Assembly (NCBI RefSeq): GCF_002128425.1
Contig: NZ_NESS01000002.1
Span: 434,001-498,000 of the forward strand
DNA: 64,000 nucleotides
DNA from: Gottfriedia acidiceleris
GTDB lineage: Bacteria; Bacillota; Bacilli; Bacillales; Bacillaceae_G
Reading direction: 5' to 3'
Below the pieces are notes generated by a model, which saw only the letters and a list, made by a program, of their open reading frames with translations, searched no databases and was not told where the DNA came from. Shown here piece by piece: positions 28,077 through 36,693 of the stretch. How positions within the stretch are numbered: position 1 is the stretch's first letter; each line of letters opens with the position of its first letter. Both the position numbers and the translations under genes were made by a program.

Positions 28077-28271
28077 ATGTCTCAACAATTTGAAAATCTA
28101 CCCGATTATGAATTATTAGCGAATAATCCAGCATTATCTTTACATGAACTGTCATATCACTATGATATGAGTTTTAATGATATTGCTGAAATTAGAGGAA
28201 TCTCTGTAGAAGATTTAGTAAATTACTATCAGACAAATACTTCTCACGATTCATTATTTTATTTTGAATAA
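28077..28271 (+). CDS. Small acidic hypothetical protein
   Basis: 64 residues, acidic, with a helix-turn-helix-like middle (SLHELSYHYDMSFNDIAEIRG). AAAGGAAG at 28061-28068 is eight bases from ATG 28077; the earlier GTG and ATG are too close to it. No family I can name. Followed by a terminator, so it is a single-gene unit. Possibly a small regulator. Confidence 0.6.
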   Translation: MSQQFENLPDYELLANNPALSLHELSYHYDMSFNDIAEIRGISVEDLVNYYQTNTSHDSLFYFE

Positions 28272-28280
28272 TGTATACAT

Positions 28281-28317
28281 AAAGCTGAGCCAATATAATA
28301 TTGGAATCGGCTTTTTT
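28281..28317 (+). terminator. Terminator
   Basis: Imperfect AAAGC/GCTTT stem with an inner CCAAT/ATTGG stem and six Ts. Confidence 0.65.
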
Positions 28318-28417
28318 GCGTAATAAATCTTCTACTTATTATATTGAAAAATAGTGAGAATACTAGAATTTTAGACAGACATAGCGAACAGGCATAGGTA
28401 TTGGAATTAAATAAAGA

Positions 28418-28452
28418 AAGTTAAGCCATTTATAGACTTAACTTCATTTTTA
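28418..28452. terminator. Terminator-like hairpin
   Basis: AAGTTAAG / CTTAACTT arms with an 11-base loop and T-rich ends on both sides. It probably ends the leftward membrane protein gene at 28486. Confidence 0.55.
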
Positions 28453-28485
28453 CATCTATATTTTACTTATTGACAATTTTTTTCT

Positions 28486-28803
28486 CTATTGAATAAAGTC
28501 GAAAAGAACAAACATCAAGCTAATTAGAAATAAGAGCTGATTTTTGTTTATTAGAAAAAGAACTACAATCAAAAGTAGATGATAAACAGTTTCCAAGATA
28601 AAAAAATATCTTTTTTGACTTAGGAATTCGCGTAGTTTTCGATAAAAAGAAGTGTTTGTTACAAAAATTCCATTTAAAATAAGGATGCATATTAATAGTA
28701 AACTATACATTAATTCAAACGGTTTAAAACTCAATATCAATAATAAAAACGTGACTGATAAAAAATATATTATAAAAGAAGCCCATATTAAGATTCCTTT
28801 CAT
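28486..28803 (-). CDS. Small membrane protein
   Basis: 105 residues with three to four hydrophobic segments (about 4-27, 31-49, 66-84, 87-103) and one basic cytoplasmic loop (FYRKLREFLSQKRY). No motif recognised. AAGAGG lies upstream on the reverse strand; the ATG seven bases earlier in another frame is not used. Function unknown. Confidence 0.55.
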   Translation of the reverse strand: MKGILIWASFIIYFLSVTFLLLILSFKPFELMYSLLLICILILNGIFVTNTSFYRKLREFLSQKRYFFILETVYHLLLIVVLFLINKNQLLFLISLMFVLFDFIQ

Positions 28804-28990
28804 AACATGCTCACAACCTCTTTTAGGACTTGAATAATTACTATACCAATATTTTATATTTATTTCACATTAACTTTACCACAATTTAACATAAAGTTAT
28901 TCCTTGAGATGTGACAGAACAATGTATTTTTCAAACGTTTTCAAAGAGTGATAGTGAGAATATTCGAATAGGAAAATATAGAGTAAGCTT

Positions 28991-29033
28991 AAAAGGGCTG
29001 ATTGAAGATAGTTCATCTTCAATCAGCCCTTTT
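28991..29033. terminator. Strong 19-bp-stem terminator
   Basis: Perfect 19-base arms (AAAAGGGCTGATTGAAGAT and its complement) around a five-base loop, with a T-run on the reverse strand. It ends the leftward acetyltransferase and hydroquinone reductase operon. Confidence 0.85.
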
Positions 29034-29049
29034 ACTATATATTTTAAAT

Positions 29050-29571
29050 TTAATCCTGTTCAGTAAATTTCATCTGATAAGCTCTTACGATAATCCCATC
29101 ATTTGCTGGTTCAAAGTCAAACTTTGGCAAACGTTTAAATCCGATTCTTTCATATAAACTTATGGCATTTTTCATAAATTCTCCAGTATGTAATCCAACC
29201 GCATCGAATCCTTTTTCCTTTGTGCGATTAATACATTCTAAAATTAGCGCAGAAGCAATTCCTTGACCGCGGCACTCTGAATCAACAGCAAGCATTCGGA
29301 TTTCTGGATAATCAAGCTCGTCGATATAATCCTCATAAGCATTTATTTTGGCTGGAAATAAAGCGACGCTTCCAACAATTTTTCCTAAAACCGTGGCAAC
29401 AATTAATTCCACACCTTCTTGTTCATCAACATTCGAGGAGATGGCCTTCTTTAAAGCATTCCAATGATTAACCGGTAAATCGTTGACATACTCACTATAA
29501 GCGTTAATTCTTTGTTCGCGAATGAATTGCAACATCTCTTTTTCGGCATTACAAATTTCTATTTTTACCAT
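29050..29571 (-). CDS. GNAT family N-acetyltransferase
   Basis: 173 residues with the acetyl-CoA loop DSECRGQGIASALI near residue 100 and AISLYERIGFKRLP further on. The start is the ATG at 29571, after AAAGGA on the reverse strand; the longer frame to 29655 would overlap the preceding gene. It follows the hydroquinone reductase by 20 bases and is probably co-transcribed. Substrate unknown. Confidence 0.82.
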   Translation of the reverse strand: MVKIEICNAEKEMLQFIREQRINAYSEYVNDLPVNHWNALKKAISSNVDEQEGVELIVATVLGKIVGSVALFPAKINAYEDYIDELDYPEIRMLAVDSECRGQGIASALILECINRTKEKGFDAVGLHTGEFMKNAISLYERIGFKRLPKFDFEPANDGIIVRAYQMKFTEQD

Positions 29572-29591
29572 TTGGATCGCATCCTTTTGCA

Positions 29592-30575
29592 TTAATGAAT
29601 GAGGAACTTTTCTTTTTGTCCACTTAAAACTTCTCGATTGTGCTTCGAGTTCCAAATCGTAAGTTCTGGACCTTTTGGTAAAACTTTTGGTTCTTCCTTG
29701 TCGGGCGATATGGTAATTGATAAATGATAATGTCGCTTAATCGCTTCAAAATCAGTCGTGTCCCAAAATCCTGGTGTTTGATATAAATCTCGTACATAGC
29801 CCCATAAGTTTTTATACTCACGTATTAAATTTCGATTCGTATTGAAGGCTGTAAAGTAAGCAGCATCGAACCGAACTAGTGTTGTAAATAACCTAACATC
29901 GGTATCAGTAATTTTATCACCAAATAAAAAACGTTGATTAGTTAGGCGTTGCTCTAGCTCATCTAATCTATTAAATAATGTTTCATAAGCATCTTCATAA
30001 GCTTTCTGCGATTGAGCAAAACCACATTTGTAAACGCCATTGTTTATATCAGAGAAAATAATTTCGTTTAGCGCATCAATTTCTTGACGGATAGATTCTG
30101 GGTATAAATCGGGTGCATTCTTTTTATGATATGGCTTCCATGCAGTTTCGAAATAATTTGTAAGCTTAAAATAATCATTATTGACAATCTTACCAGAGCT
30201 AATATCAATAATTGCAGGTACTGTCGGACGTCCGGAATAGTTTTGATCAGATTTATGATAAATTTCACTCATATATCGAACGCCTAATATTGGATCAACT
30301 CCACTTGTATCCAAAGAAAATTCCCAATCCACATGGGGTAATCTTGGACGCATTGGACTGACAGTTCCTAAACTGATCGCATTTTCTAAGCCTAAAACTT
30401 TTCGGACAATAACAGAGCGGTGGGCCCATGGACAAGCAGCTGACCAAATGAGACGATATCGACCTGCTTCAACAGGAAGTTCTCCTGACTTATTTCCAAA
30501 TGGTGTAGAAAAACGATTTAATTGGCGTCTAAAGAAACCTTCAACTGTTATTTCAGTTGGTTTAGTTTGATTCAT
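29592..30575 (-). CDS. Glutathionyl-hydroquinone reductase-like (YqjG/ECM4)
   Basis: Xi-class glutathione-transferase-like enzyme of 327 residues. The catalytic Cys48 lies in SAACPWAHRS; NRFSTPFG and the long N-terminal loop, plus the C-terminal helical domain with FGDKITDTDVRLFTTLVRFD, are the ECM4/YqjG hallmarks. Family members reduce S-glutathionyl-hydroquinones. Bacilli mostly use bacillithiol, so the thiol partner may differ. ATG 30575 follows AAAGGAAG; the longer frame to 30638 starts before that site. First gene of a two-gene operon. Confidence 0.88.
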   Translation of the reverse strand: MNQTKPTEITVEGFFRRQLNRFSTPFGNKSGELPVEAGRYRLIWSAACPWAHRSVIVRKVLGLENAISLGTVSPMRPRLPHVDWEFSLDTSGVDPILGVRYMSEIYHKSDQNYSGRPTVPAIIDISSGKIVNNDYFKLTNYFETAWKPYHKKNAPDLYPESIRQEIDALNEIIFSDINNGVYKCGFAQSQKAYEDAYETLFNRLDELEQRLTNQRFLFGDKITDTDVRLFTTLVRFDAAYFTAFNTNRNLIREYKNLWGYVRDLYQTPGFWDTTDFEAIKRHYHLSITISPDKEEPKVLPKGPELTIWNSKHNREVLSGQKEKFLIH

Positions 30576-30826
30576 ACTTAAACTTCCTTTCTCACTACTT
30601 TGGAGAATATTTTTTCTTAAGAATTTTTGAAGGGGCACATAGAAGTAATTCTAATACTCTATTATACTCTAAATATTCAGAATATGTATTTTTTCTGGAA
30701 ATTGATATGGCGACAATACTATATATTTAACTGTTGTTAGAAATTATCTCGAATTTGAGATATATTTAAGTTGATTAATAAATTAAGCAAACGAATATGT
30801 AAGTCTACTTAAAAATAGAAAAACGG

Positions 30827-31888
30827 ATGAATAGTTTTATGGAAATAGGAATCAGTACATTTGTAGAAACAACGTCTGATGTTAAAACAGGTAAAGTAAA
30901 AAGCCATGCCGAACGTTTGCATGAAGTTGTTGAGGAGATTATTCTTGCAGATCAAGTTGGATTAGATGTATTTGGAGTACGGGAACATCATCGAAATGAT
31001 TTTGCAGCATCATCGCCAGCAGTCGTTTTGGCTGCCGCTGCATCACAAACAAATCGTATTCGGCTAACAAGTGCCATAACTGTACTTTCATCAGCAGATC
31101 CCGTATGAGTATTTCAAGATTTTGCTACGCTTGATGGTATTTCGAATGGACGAGCTGAAATCATGGCGGGACGTGGTTCATTTATCGAATCTTTTCCTTT
31201 ATTTGGCTATAATGTAAACGACTATGATGAGCTTTTTGAAGAAAAATTGGATTTATTGTTATCATTACAAAAATCCGAATTTGTAACATGGAGTGGAAAA
31301 CATCGACCATCCATTAATAATATAGGAATCTATCCACGCCCAGTACAGGATCCCCTACCAATTTGGATTGGTAGAGGAGGAAACAGTGAATCAGTCGTTC
31401 GTGCTGGACTATTAGGACTTCCACTAGTACTTGCAATTATAGGGGGACGCCCAATTTAGTTTGCACCACTTGTCGAGTTATATAAAAAAGCAGCAGCTCA
31501 TGCCGGTCATGATGTAACCAAATTACAAATTGTATCCCATTCACATGGGTTCATCGCAGAGGATACAATGACTGCAGCTGATAAATTTTTCCCATCAACA
31601 CAGCAAGTCATGAATAAGCTTGGAAAGGAACGGGGTTGGGGAATTTATGACCGAGCTGCCTACCATGCGGCACGAAGCTTTGAAGGTGCACTTTATGCCG
31701 GTGATTCCGAAACAGTAGCACAAAAAATAATCCATCTTCGAAAAAATGTAGGTATTAAAAGATTTATGCTTCACTTACCAGTTGGTTCGATGCCTCATGC
31801 AGACATAATAAAAGCAATCGAACTATTAGGTCAGGAAGTTGCACCAATCGTTAGAGAAGAAATTGCAAAGTGGGAAACAATTCAGTAA
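30827..31888 (+). pseudogene. Broken LLM-class flavin-dependent oxidoreductase
   Basis: One continuous frame of 354 codons with two nonsense codons. The first is TGA at 31106-31108, where relatives read Arg (DPV[14 protein letters not shown]); the second is TAG at 31457-31459, where relatives read Gln (RPI-stop-FAPLVELY). Either is explained by a single C-to-T change (CGA, CAG). The rest is a recognisable luciferase-like monooxygenase ([39 protein letters not shown]). No frameshift, so decay is recent. The ribosome site is weak. Confidence 0.9.
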
Positions 31889-32013
31889 CTTGCAATAAAT
31901 GAAAACTGTTTTCTATAAAGAAGATAGTTTTCTTATCTCGATTTAATTAAAAAAATTGTGATAATTTTCCATCATATGGAAAAGAATATTACATAGGAAA
32001 GGAGGTAATGCGA

Positions 32014-32394
32014 GTGTTAATTAAAAATTGGTTAACAAGACTAATTGTTTTTGCAACAATTTTACTTTTGGCAATACCAGTTAATATCAAAGCCTTTGCA
32101 GAATCTCAGATTTCACAGTCTGAACAAAGAGCACAAATCTTAGTTGAGCTAAATGATGATTACTTTAATCCAAAAACCATCACGATTCCAAATGGGGCAA
32201 AAACAACTTTAATATTGAAAAATAAAGGAAGTAAACCTCACACATTTACTGTGAAGATGCTCAATATCGATGTAGAAGTTCAGCCAGGAAAAGAAACGGC
32301 TATTAACGTGGAACCAAAACAAGCTAATACATATGATCTTACTTGTAAATACCATTTTAATGTTGGAATGGTAGGAAAAGTAATCGTCAAATAA
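32014..32394 (+). CDS. Secreted cupredoxin-like copper protein
   Basis: 126 residues with a cleavable or anchoring signal (hydrophobic about 9-27, ending NIKAFAE) and one cupredoxin domain. Type-1 copper ligands are visible: His in KPHTFTVKML and the C-terminal CKYHFNVGMVGK giving Cys-x2-His-x4-Met. Residues NDDYFNPKTITIPNGAKTTL form the first strands. GTG 32014 is nine bases from AAAGGAGG; ATG 32008 is too close. Probably an extracytoplasmic electron carrier or copper binder. The terminator overlaps its last codons. Confidence 0.85.
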   Translation: MLIKNWLTRLIVFATILLLAIPVNIKAFAESQISQSEQRAQILVELNDDYFNPKTITIPNGAKTTLILKNKGSKPHTFTVKMLNIDVEVQPGKETAINVEPKQANTYDLTCKYHFNVGMVGKVIVK

Positions 32395-32433
32395 AGGCAA
32401 GGCCACTGGGCCTTGCTTTTATTTGACGATTAC
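32380..32433. terminator. Very long terminator palindrome overlapping the gene end
   Basis: Core GCAAGGCC actg GGCCTTGC plus T4. The arms continue outwards to 25 bases each with one mismatch, running back through the stop codon and the last four codons of the cupredoxin gene. Far longer than termination needs. Confidence 0.85.
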
Positions 32434-32535
32434 AAATTTTCACTGTAAAGTAACGCCATAATTTCCAACTTAGAAAGGTATTTCATTACTTTTTGGCAAA
32501 ACTTCCTCATACACTTAAAATGAGGAGGGATATGG

Positions 32536-32841
32536 ATGGAGAACATCGATTTTCATATACTTCAATGGTTTTTTGGTACTACACCGATTCTTGGTTTAAC
32601 ATTAATGATGTTTATTGCTTCATCGCTTGGGAAACGCCCGGCTATACCAATTATTACAGTTTTAGTAACATCATGCTTGTGGTTTATTTGGAAGGAGCTT
32701 CCAAACGATATATGGCATAATATGGGAGCAAACGATAATGTTGGGCTGTACCAACATATAACATTTGCCTTAATTCTTGGTTTTGCCACATCGAGTATTC
32801 TCGGTTCATTTCAAAAAACTCGTTATGCTAAACATCATTAA
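32536..32841 (+). CDS. Small membrane protein
   Basis: 101 residues with three hydrophobic segments (about 15-31, 35-53, 74-91) and charged ends. AGGAGGGA precedes the ATG. A frame from 32493 in another register is a shadow of it. No family recognised. It follows the cupredoxin gene by 140 bases beyond its terminator. Confidence 0.6.
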   Translation: MENIDFHILQWFFGTTPILGLTLMMFIASSLGKRPAIPIITVLVTSCLWFIWKELPNDIWHNMGANDNVGLYQHITFALILGFATSSILGSFQKTRYAKHH

Positions 32842-33033
32842 ATATGTGAATATGTGAATTACTTATAGGCTATGAATATATAGAGATGTATGCAATATAC
32901 CAATAACTATGAAATTGAGCTTCTATCTTAGAAGCTTTTTTTATATTTAATGAAAAAAAAATTAAAATCAATATTCTAAATATAAAAGAAAACGAATTCA
33001 TAAAAACAGAATTAAAAATAATAAAAAAATCAT

Positions 33034-33064
33034 TTGACTCTACCCTTGGGAGAGGCTTTACATT
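33034..33064 (+). promoter_or_regulatory. MerR-type promoter of the MFS pump gene
   Basis: TTGACT (33034-33039) and TACATT (33059-33064) are separated by 19 bases, the over-long spacer typical of MerR-activated promoters. The spacer carries the dyad CTCTACCC tt GGGAGAG. It closely resembles, from memory, the bmr promoter. The MerR-type gene at 34344 is the likely activator. Confidence 0.85.
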
Positions 33065-33100
33065 ATGTTTTGTAGAGTTTTAAAAGGGAGTTGAGTTAAG

Positions 33101-34264
33101 ATGAAAAAACAAAACATAATGTTATCTTTAGTATTAATGAATTTATTCATTATATTTTTAGGAATTGGCTTAGTAATACCAGTCACACCTTCAATTATGA
33201 ATGAGTTAAATATATCTGGTACAATTGTGGGCTATATGGTGGCTGCATTTGCTATTACACAATTATTTTTTTCACCAATTGCAGGTCGTTGGGTAGACCA
33301 GTTCGGACGTAAAAGAATGATTATAACTGGTTTATTAATCTTTAGTATCTCAGAGTTTTTATTCGGAATGGGTAAAATGATTGAGGTTTTATTTATTTCA
33401 CGTATGCTAGGTGGAATAAGTGCAGCATTCATTATGCCTGCTGTAACAGCATTTATAGCAGATGTTACAACGGTCGATACAAGAGCAAAAGCACTTGGGT
33501 ATATGTCGGCTGCAATTTCAACGGGGTTTATTGTTGGTCCTGGTGTTGGCGGATTTTTAGCAGAATATGGTCCACGCATACCATTTTTCTTTGCAGCAGG
33601 ATTAGCCGTTTTCGCTGCGGTATTATCTATTACAGTCCTTCCTGAACCTGAACGAAATCAAGAAAATATTGAAGAAAATGAACAAAAACCAGGTTTTAAA
33701 CGTATTTTTGAACCGATGTATTTTATATCGTTTATAGTCATATTGATTTCACAATTTGGTTTGTCAGCTTTTGAATCATTATTTTCACTGTTCACAAATC
33801 ATAAATTTGGTTTTACACCAAAAGACATTGCAATCATGATTACTGGCGGTGGGATTATTGGTGCGATTGCGCAAGTAGCATTATTTGATCGATTAACAAA
33901 ATGGATGGGAGAAATTCGTTTAATTCGATATAGTTTAATTCTTTCTACAATACTAGTCTTTTTTATGACAATTGTGAGCTCATACTTTATGATTTTACTT
34001 GTAACGATTACAGTATTTTTAGGCTTTGATTTAATGCGTCCAGCTGTGACAACCTATTTATCTAAAATTGCAGGTAATGAACAAGGCTTTGTAGGTGGAA
34101 TGAATTCAATGTTTACTAGTTTTGGTAATGTAATAGGACCAATCATAGGTGGAATCCTATTTGATATAGACTTAAACTATCCATTTTATTTTGCAACAGT
34201 CTTATTAGCGAGTGGTGTTGGTTTAACAATCGCATGGAAAATGCCAGTTTATCGCACTGCTTAA
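33101..34264 (+). CDS. MFS multidrug efflux transporter (Bmr/Blt/NorA type)
   Basis: 387 residues with twelve membrane helices and DHA1 hallmarks: motif A GRWVDQFGRKR after helix 2 and motif C GFIVGPGVGGFLAEYG in helix 5. The family expels structurally diverse cationic drugs using the proton gradient. AAAGGGAG precedes the ATG. The 19-bp-spacer MerR promoter upstream and the MerR regulator downstream reproduce the bmr-bmrR arrangement. Confidence 0.93.
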   Translation: MKKQNIMLSLVLMNLFIIFLGIGLVIPVTPSIMNELNISGTIVGYMVAAFAITQLFFSPIAGRWVDQFGRKRMIITGLLIFSISEFLFGMGKMIEVLFISRMLGGISAAFIMPAVTAFIADVTTVDTRAKALGYMSAAISTGFIVGPGVGGFLAEYGPRIPFFFAAGLAVFAAVLSITVLPEPERNQENIEENEQKPGFKRIFEPMYFISFIVILISQFGLSAFESLFSLFTNHKFGFTPKDIAIMITGGGIIGAIAQVALFDRLTKWMGEIRLIRYSLILSTILVFFMTIVSSYFMILLVTITVFLGFDLMRPAVTTYLSKIAGNEQGFVGGMNSMFTSFGNVIGPIIGGILFDIDLNYPFYFATVLLASGVGLTIAWKMPVYRTA

Positions 34265-34273
34265 GTAATCCAA

Positions 34274-34309
34274 AAGCGTAATCTTTGTTTACGAATAAAG
34301 ATTACGCTT
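34274..34309 (+). terminator. Terminator between pump and regulator
   Basis: Thirteen-base arms (AAGCGTAATCTTT and complement) around a ten-base loop, then CTTTTG. Confidence 0.8.
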
Positions 34310-34343
34310 CTTTTGCTAAAATAAGAATGTGGAGGTGATTGAA

Positions 34344-35192
34344 GTGAAGGAAAAACTATATACAATAGGTGAGGTTTCCAAATTAGTTAATATTTCGATT
34401 AAAGCACTCCGATATTATGATAAAATCAACTTATTTAAACCAGCATATGTCGATCCAGATACGAATTATCGATATTACAAAGACTCACAAATTCATCTTC
34501 TCGATTTAATTAAATCATTAAAATATATTGGTACTCCATTAGAAGAGATGAAAGAGGTACAGGGACTAGAAAGGGATGAATTTTTCGCCTTTTTAACGGA
34601 ACAAGAAAAAATTGTAAGAGAAAAAATTAATTCATTAATCGAAATCGAAAAAATCATCGCAAATGCTAAAAAGGGATTGCAAAAACAAAAAGATTATCCT
34701 CATTTTGGTGAAGTATTTTATTCGTATGAAGAAGAAATGCAGATCATTCAGACGAAAGCAAATGGGATTGACCCAAAAAATATTCTAAATGCTTCATACA
34801 GTAAATTGAAGAAATTTGCTGCATCGACAGAAGGTTTTAGAAACAATGGCTATGGCGCCACTTTCCCTTATAAGTCTTATACAAATGTTAATGAAGTAAC
34901 ATATCAATATTTATTTACACCTGTTTTAACAAAAAAACAAATTTCATTATTATTGCCGGGTACTGAGGTTTCAAAAATCCCAGAAGGAAAATACTTATGC
35001 ATTACATTTAAGAGCGTATCATCTGATGATTATTTTACTAACTTACAAAGGCTCATTAAATACATAGAAAAACACTTAATAACTGTTAAAAGTGATATAT
35101 ATGAATCATTAATACATAATAATTATTCTCCGAATCAGAAAGAAGAATTTTTAATTGAAATGAGAGTATTGGTAGATGACGAAAGAGTATAA
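34344..35192 (+). CDS. MerR-family regulator, BmrR/BltR-like
   Basis: 282 residues: the MerR winged helix at the N-terminus (TIGEVSKLVNISIKALRYYD), a helical coiled-coil dimeriser around 75-115, and a C-terminal GyrI-like effector domain of about 150 residues that binds drugs in BmrR. GTG 34344 follows GGAGGTGA by six bases; the frame from 34329 begins before the site. It probably activates the pump gene at 33101 upon ligand binding. Transcribed separately from the pump because a terminator intervenes. Confidence 0.9.
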   Translation: MKEKLYTIGEVSKLVNISIKALRYYDKINLFKPAYVDPDTNYRYYKDSQIHLLDLIKSLKYIGTPLEEMKEVQGLERDEFFAFLTEQEKIVREKINSLIEIEKIIANAKKGLQKQKDYPHFGEVFYSYEEEMQIIQTKANGIDPKNILNASYSKLKKFAASTEGFRNNGYGATFPYKSYTNVNEVTYQYLFTPVLTKKQISLLLPGTEVSKIPEGKYLCITFKSVSSDDYFTNLQRLIKYIEKHLITVKSDIYESLIHNNYSPNQKEEFLIEMRVLVDDERV

Positions 35193-35501
35193 CAAGACAC
35201 AAAAATGATACTAAAAGACTCTCAGATGATTAATTAGCTATTTAGATTTAGATTTTAGACAGACTTCTTTAAGAGTCTGTTTTTTATTTTTAATTTTTTT
35301 AATATACAAATTGAATTATTTAATAAAAATATAAAGATTTATAGAGAAAATTAAATTTACACGTTAGAGGAATCAAATTATTTAATATGTTAATTCAATT
35401 ATTTAATAAAAATAAATATTTTTATAAATAATTTTAAATTATAGTTTGAAAAAATAAATATATGGTGTATGATATGATTAAATAAAAGAAAGGAGAACTG
35501 T
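35193..35501. other. Intergenic region with terminator
   Basis: Terminator at 35259-35290 (ACAGACT / AGTCTGT followed by TTTTTTA). The remainder is extremely AT-rich, with a repeated AATTATTTAAT-type motif (near 35314, 35376 and 35396) that could be a binding site or only base composition. No gene. Confidence 0.55.
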
Positions 35502-35870
35502 ATGACGTATCCTTTACTCACTAATTGTCCTGTTTGTAGCAAGGCACTTAAAATTACTAAACTTCATTGTAATCATTGTCAAACAACGATCGAAAACGAA
35601 TTTGAAGTTTCAAAATTGGCGGCTCTAGGGCAAGAACAACTGCATTTTATTGAGATTTTTCTTAAATGTCGAGGGAATATCAAAGAGGTCGAAAAGGAAC
35701 TAGGAATTTCTTATCCGACTGTCAGAGGAAAATTAGACGAAATTATTTCTACTCTTGGATATTCCACTCAAAAGAAACCAGAAATAGATAAGTCAAAAAT
35801 CGTAACATTATTAGAAAAAGGCGAAATTACTGCTGAGAAAGCCATTCAATTATTAAAAGAGGGGGAATAA
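35502..35870 (+). CDS. DUF2089-type zinc-ribbon protein
   Basis: 122 residues. An N-terminal zinc ribbon (NCPVCSKAL..HCNHCQTTI) is followed by a helix-turn-helix-like domain (NIKEVEKELGISYPTVRGKL), the DUF2089 layout, and a C-terminal motif KIVTLLEKGEITAEKAIQLL that recurs at the N-terminus of the next protein. AAAGGAG precedes the ATG. First gene of a three-gene operon; a DNA-binding regulator of that operon is the likely role. Confidence 0.8.
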   Translation: MTYPLLTNCPVCSKALKITKLHCNHCQTTIENEFEVSKLAALGQEQLHFIEIFLKCRGNIKEVEKELGISYPTVRGKLDEIISTLGYSTQKKPEIDKSKIVTLLEKGEITAEKAIQLLKEGE

Positions 35871-35872
35871 TA

Positions 35873-36259
35873 ATGAAAGACGAGATTTCAAGAATCTTAA
35901 CGTTGATGGAAGAAGGAAAGATTGATAAGGATAAAGCAAGTGAATTAATTAATATTTTACAAGAGAAAGATCAGCCAGAACGTATAACATTAAAAAAAGA
36001 AGCATATGGAAATAAAATCTTAAAGATTCGTGTGAACTCTGAAGTAGGAGATAATGTAAATGTTAATGTACCGATTAATCTTGTAAAGGCTGTTTTAAAA
36101 GTAGGTACAAATATTGCTGAAAAAATACCAGAAGCCGAAAAATATGTAAAAGATATTAACGTTGATCTGCTAATCGAAGCAATTGAAAACGAAATGGTAG
36201 GACAAATCGTAGACATCACTTCTTCTAACGGTGATAAAGTTTTTGTCGTGATTGAGTAA
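35873..36259 (+). CDS. SHOCT-like/YvlB-N-type protein
   Basis: 128 residues. The first 28 (ISRILTLMEEGKIDKDKASE) match the helical motif ending the preceding protein. The rest is a beta-rich and helical region (ILKIRVNSEVGDNVNVNVPI) found in proteins encoded next to DUF2089 genes in Bacilli. Starts two bases after the upstream stop, so tightly coupled. Function unknown; envelope-stress and bacteriocin-response operons of the yvlABCD type are the nearest parallel I recall. Confidence 0.65.
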   Translation: MKDEISRILTLMEEGKIDKDKASELINILQEKDQPERITLKKEAYGNKILKIRVNSEVGDNVNVNVPINLVKAVLKVGTNIAEKIPEAEKYVKDINVDLLIEAIENEMVGQIVDITSSNGDKVFVVIE

Positions 36260-36262
36260 ATT

Positions 36263-36532
36263 ATGTTAAAGGTCAAATTGAAAGTAGAGGGAAAACGATT
36301 CTCCATTCCAATTCCTTATGCGGTTTTAAATTTAGCTTGTATGATCATTTCATCCAAACAAATTAATCGTATAATAAATAAAGCAATTAAAAAAAGTGAC
36401 AACAAATTCATTTTTCCTGAAATTGAAAGAAAAGATTTAAAGCCGCTACTACAGGAACTTTCTAAAAACAGTGGACTGATCCTAGTTGATATGAAACCAA
36501 AAGATGGAACAGAGGTAGTAGTAAAGCTTTAG
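36263..36532 (+). CDS. Third protein of the DUF2089 operon
   Basis: 89 residues starting three bases after the previous stop. It has a beta-strand-rich beginning (KVKLKVEGKRFSIPIPYAVL), a hydrophobic helix near 23-33 and a charged C-terminus. It resembles the central part of the upstream protein (small-protein family with VPI/IPY motifs). No catalytic motif. Function unknown. Confidence 0.55.
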   Translation: MLKVKLKVEGKRFSIPIPYAVLNLACMIISSKQINRIINKAIKKSDNKFIFPEIERKDLKPLLQELSKNSGLILVDMKPKDGTEVVVKL

Positions 36533-36662
36533 TAGAAAAAGTGTAGTCTTAACTCGTTTTGTTCCATCAATACTAAATTTAAATTATATTTTCTTTTTTC
36601 TTCAATTTAATAAAAGTAAGTTATTTATAATAATATTATGTAAACAAAATAAATTTAAAAAG

Positions 36663-36693
36663 AACCCCCCTTTTTCAAAATGGGGGTTTTTTT
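36663..36693. terminator. Bidirectional terminator
   Basis: AACCCCC / GGGGGTT stem with eight Ts; it reaches the last bases of the convergent integrase gene. Confidence 0.8.

Noticed and set aside
32493-32720. Frame overlapping the small membrane protein
   Set aside because: Different register of the same DNA; the AGGAGGGA site serves ATG 32536, whose product has regular membrane helices.
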